Below are positions 62,101-64,000 of a stretch of DNA of 64,000 nucleotides, piece after piece (the first letter of the stretch is position 1; each line of letters starts with the position of its first letter). Position numbers and translations under genes: made by a program. Source of the DNA: Atherinomorus stipes. Its lineage: Eukaryota > Chordata > Actinopteri > Atheriniformes > Atherinidae. The notes under the pieces were generated by a model. That model ran no database searches and had not been told where the DNA came from. It saw nothing but the letters and a program-made list of their open reading frames with translations. Location: positions 33,501-97,500 of the forward strand of contig JALJCO010013447.1 in assembly GCA_023101725.1 (NCBI GenBank). Reading direction: 5' to 3'.

Positions 62101-64000
62101 TTTTAGGATGATTTCAGGACGCCATTCAGGATGCCATCTCAGGATGATTTCAGGATGATTTCAGGATGATTTCAGGATGATTTCAGAATGATTTCAGGAC
62201 GCCATTCAGGATGATTACAGGATGACTTTCAGAATGATTTCAGGATGATTTCAGGATGATTTCAGGACTCCTTTCAGGATGGTTTCAGACTGATTTCAGG
62301 ACGCCTTTCAGGATGATTTCATGGTTTTCAGTATGCTTTTATATATTTTAGGTTGATTTTAGAATGATCTCAGGGTGTGTTCATCTCAGGATGATTTCAG
62401 ATTTCAGAATGATTTCAGGATGATTTGCCTTTAAGGATGATTTCAGAATGATTTTAGGATGATTTCAGGACGCCATTCAGGATGATCTCAGGATGATTTC
62501 AGGATGATTTCAGGATGATCTGAGGATGATTTCAGGATGATTTCAGGACGCCATTCAGGATGATTTACAGGATGACTTCAGGATGATTTCAGGATGATGA
62601 TTTCAGGATGATTTCAGACTGATTTCAGGACGCCTCTCAGGATGATTTCATGGTTTTCAGTATGCTTTTATATATTTTAGGTTGATTTTAGAATGATCTC
62701 AGGGTGTCTTCATCTCAGGATGATTTCAGGATGATTTCAGGATGATTTCAGGACGCCTTTAAGGATGATTTCAGAATGATTTTAGGATGATTTCAGGACG
62801 CCATTCAGGATGATTTCAGGATGATTTCAGGATGATTTCAGGATGATTTCAGGATGTATTCAGGATGATTACAGGATAACTTCAGAATGATTTCAGGATG
62901 ATTTCAGGACTCCTTTCAGGATGATTTCAGAATGATTTCAGATGATTTCAAGACTTTCAGGATGGATATCAGGATGATATCAGGGTGATTTCAGGATGAT
63001 TTCAGGATGATCTCAGGATGATTTCAGGATGATTTCAGAATGATTTCAGGATGATTTCAGTAGATGATCTCAGGGACGATTTCAGGATTATTTCAGGATG
63101 ATCTCAGGATGATTTCAGAAATCAGGATCTCCTAGGATGATTTCAGAATGATTTTTAGGATGATTTCAGGACGCCATTCAGGATGATCTCAGGATGATTT
63201 CAGGATGATCCCAGGATGATTTCGGACGCCTTTCAGGATGATTTCAGAATGATTTCAGGATGATTTCAGGACGCCATTCAGGATGATTTCAGGATGATTT
63301 CAGGATGATCTCAGGGTGATTTCAGGATGATTTCAGGACGCCATTCAGGATGATTACAGGATAACTTCAGAGATGATTTCAGGATGATTTCAGGACGCCT
63401 TTCAGGGTGGTTTCAGACGTGATTTCAGATGCCTCTCAGGATGATTTCAGGATGACTTCAGAATGATTTTCAGGATGATTTTAGGATGATTTCAGGACGC
63501 TTTCAGGATGATTTCAGGATGATTTCAGGGACGCCTTTCAGGATGATTTCAGGATGATTTCAGGATGCCTTTCAGGATGATTACAGGATGATTTTAGGAT
63601 GATTTCAGGACGCCTTTCAGGATGATTTCAGGATGATTTCAGGACGCCTTTCAGGATGATTACAGGATGATTTTAGGATGATTTCAGGACGCCTTTCAGG
63701 ATGATTTCAGACTGATTTCAGGACGCCTTTCAGGATGATTTCAGAATGATTTCAGACTGATTTCAGGACGCCTTTCAGGGTGATTTCAGGATATCAGGAT
63801 GATCTCAGGATTATTTCAGAATGATTTCAGGATGATTTCAGGACGCCTTTCAGGATGATTTCAGAATGATTTTAGGATGATTTCAGGACGCCATTCAGGA
63901 TGATCTCAGGATGATCCCAGGATGATTTCAGAATGATGTCAGGACGCCATTCAGGATGATTACAGGATGACTTCAGAATGATTTCAGGATGATTTTAGGA
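59171..64000. repeat. 11-bp minisatellite with higher-order structure, cut by right window edge
   Basis: The basic unit is AGGATGATTTC, with AGAATGATTTC, AGGACGCC(A/T)TTC and AGGGTGATTTC variants. An AT-rich marker containing TATGCTTTTATATATTTTAG recurs seven times, near 59857, 60482, 60898, 61450, 61777, 62333 and 62661, defining larger blocks of about 330, 420, 555 and 625 bp. No tmx3 exon was found within it. Confidence 0.95.

Overview
The window reads as vertebrate, almost certainly teleost fish, nuclear DNA. Genes are split by GT-AG introns, a melanopsin and a TMX3-type protein disulfide isomerase are present, fish-style hAT and LTR retroelement remnants are visible, and there are no bacterial operons, ribosome binding sites or RNA genes. 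By summing array spans I estimate that about four fifths of the 64 kb is tandem repeat: at least fourteen unrelated minisatellites with units of 10 to 53 bp. That load suggests a subtelomeric or otherwise recombination-prone location (inference).

Layout. 1-12.4 kb: the 3' end of a C2H2 zinc-finger gene on the plus strand, with three exons (356-489, 3065-3188, 8919-9072) and a stop at 9070-9072. Intron 1 is a 27-bp minisatellite that includes the exon end and its 5' splice site. Intron 2 is 5.6 kb of an 11-bp repeat. A 51-bp minisatellite follows the stop and leads to a poly(A) signal at 12387, so it may be 3' UTR. 12.4-14.0 kb: mostly unique DNA with two CTCF-like sites. 14.0-17.5 kb: a 35-bp array and a 22-bp array. 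17658-19040: a complete intronless melanopsin gene. 19409-19687: a solo LTR with a 5-bp target-site duplication. 19.9-22.2 kb: another 35-bp array and a 26-bp array, then perfect hairpins. 22.9-23.4 kb: a short DNA transposon whose right end appears to have founded the 17.5-kb, 53-bp satellite at 24.7-42.2 kb. A 1.2-kb C-rich insertion separates the founder copy from the main array. 42.9 kb to the right edge: the first six exons of a tmx3-like gene. Its introns 1, 2 and 5 are filled by 28-bp, 12-bp and 21-bp arrays, and intron 5 also carries a 2.1-kb hAT element. Intron 6 runs off the window and holds a 10-bp array and an 11-bp array with higher-order structure.

The three genes are functionally unrelated: a probable nuclear DNA-binding protein, a plasma-membrane photoreceptor GPCR and an ER redox protein. 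What unites the locus is repeat growth. Several arrays carry splice-site-like motifs or a CAGGTG/CACCTG hexamer, and the zinc-finger intron 1 array has duplicated a functional splice donor about 90 times. Nearly all long reading frames in the arrays are by-products of unit lengths divisible by three or units lacking stops, and are not annotated as genes.
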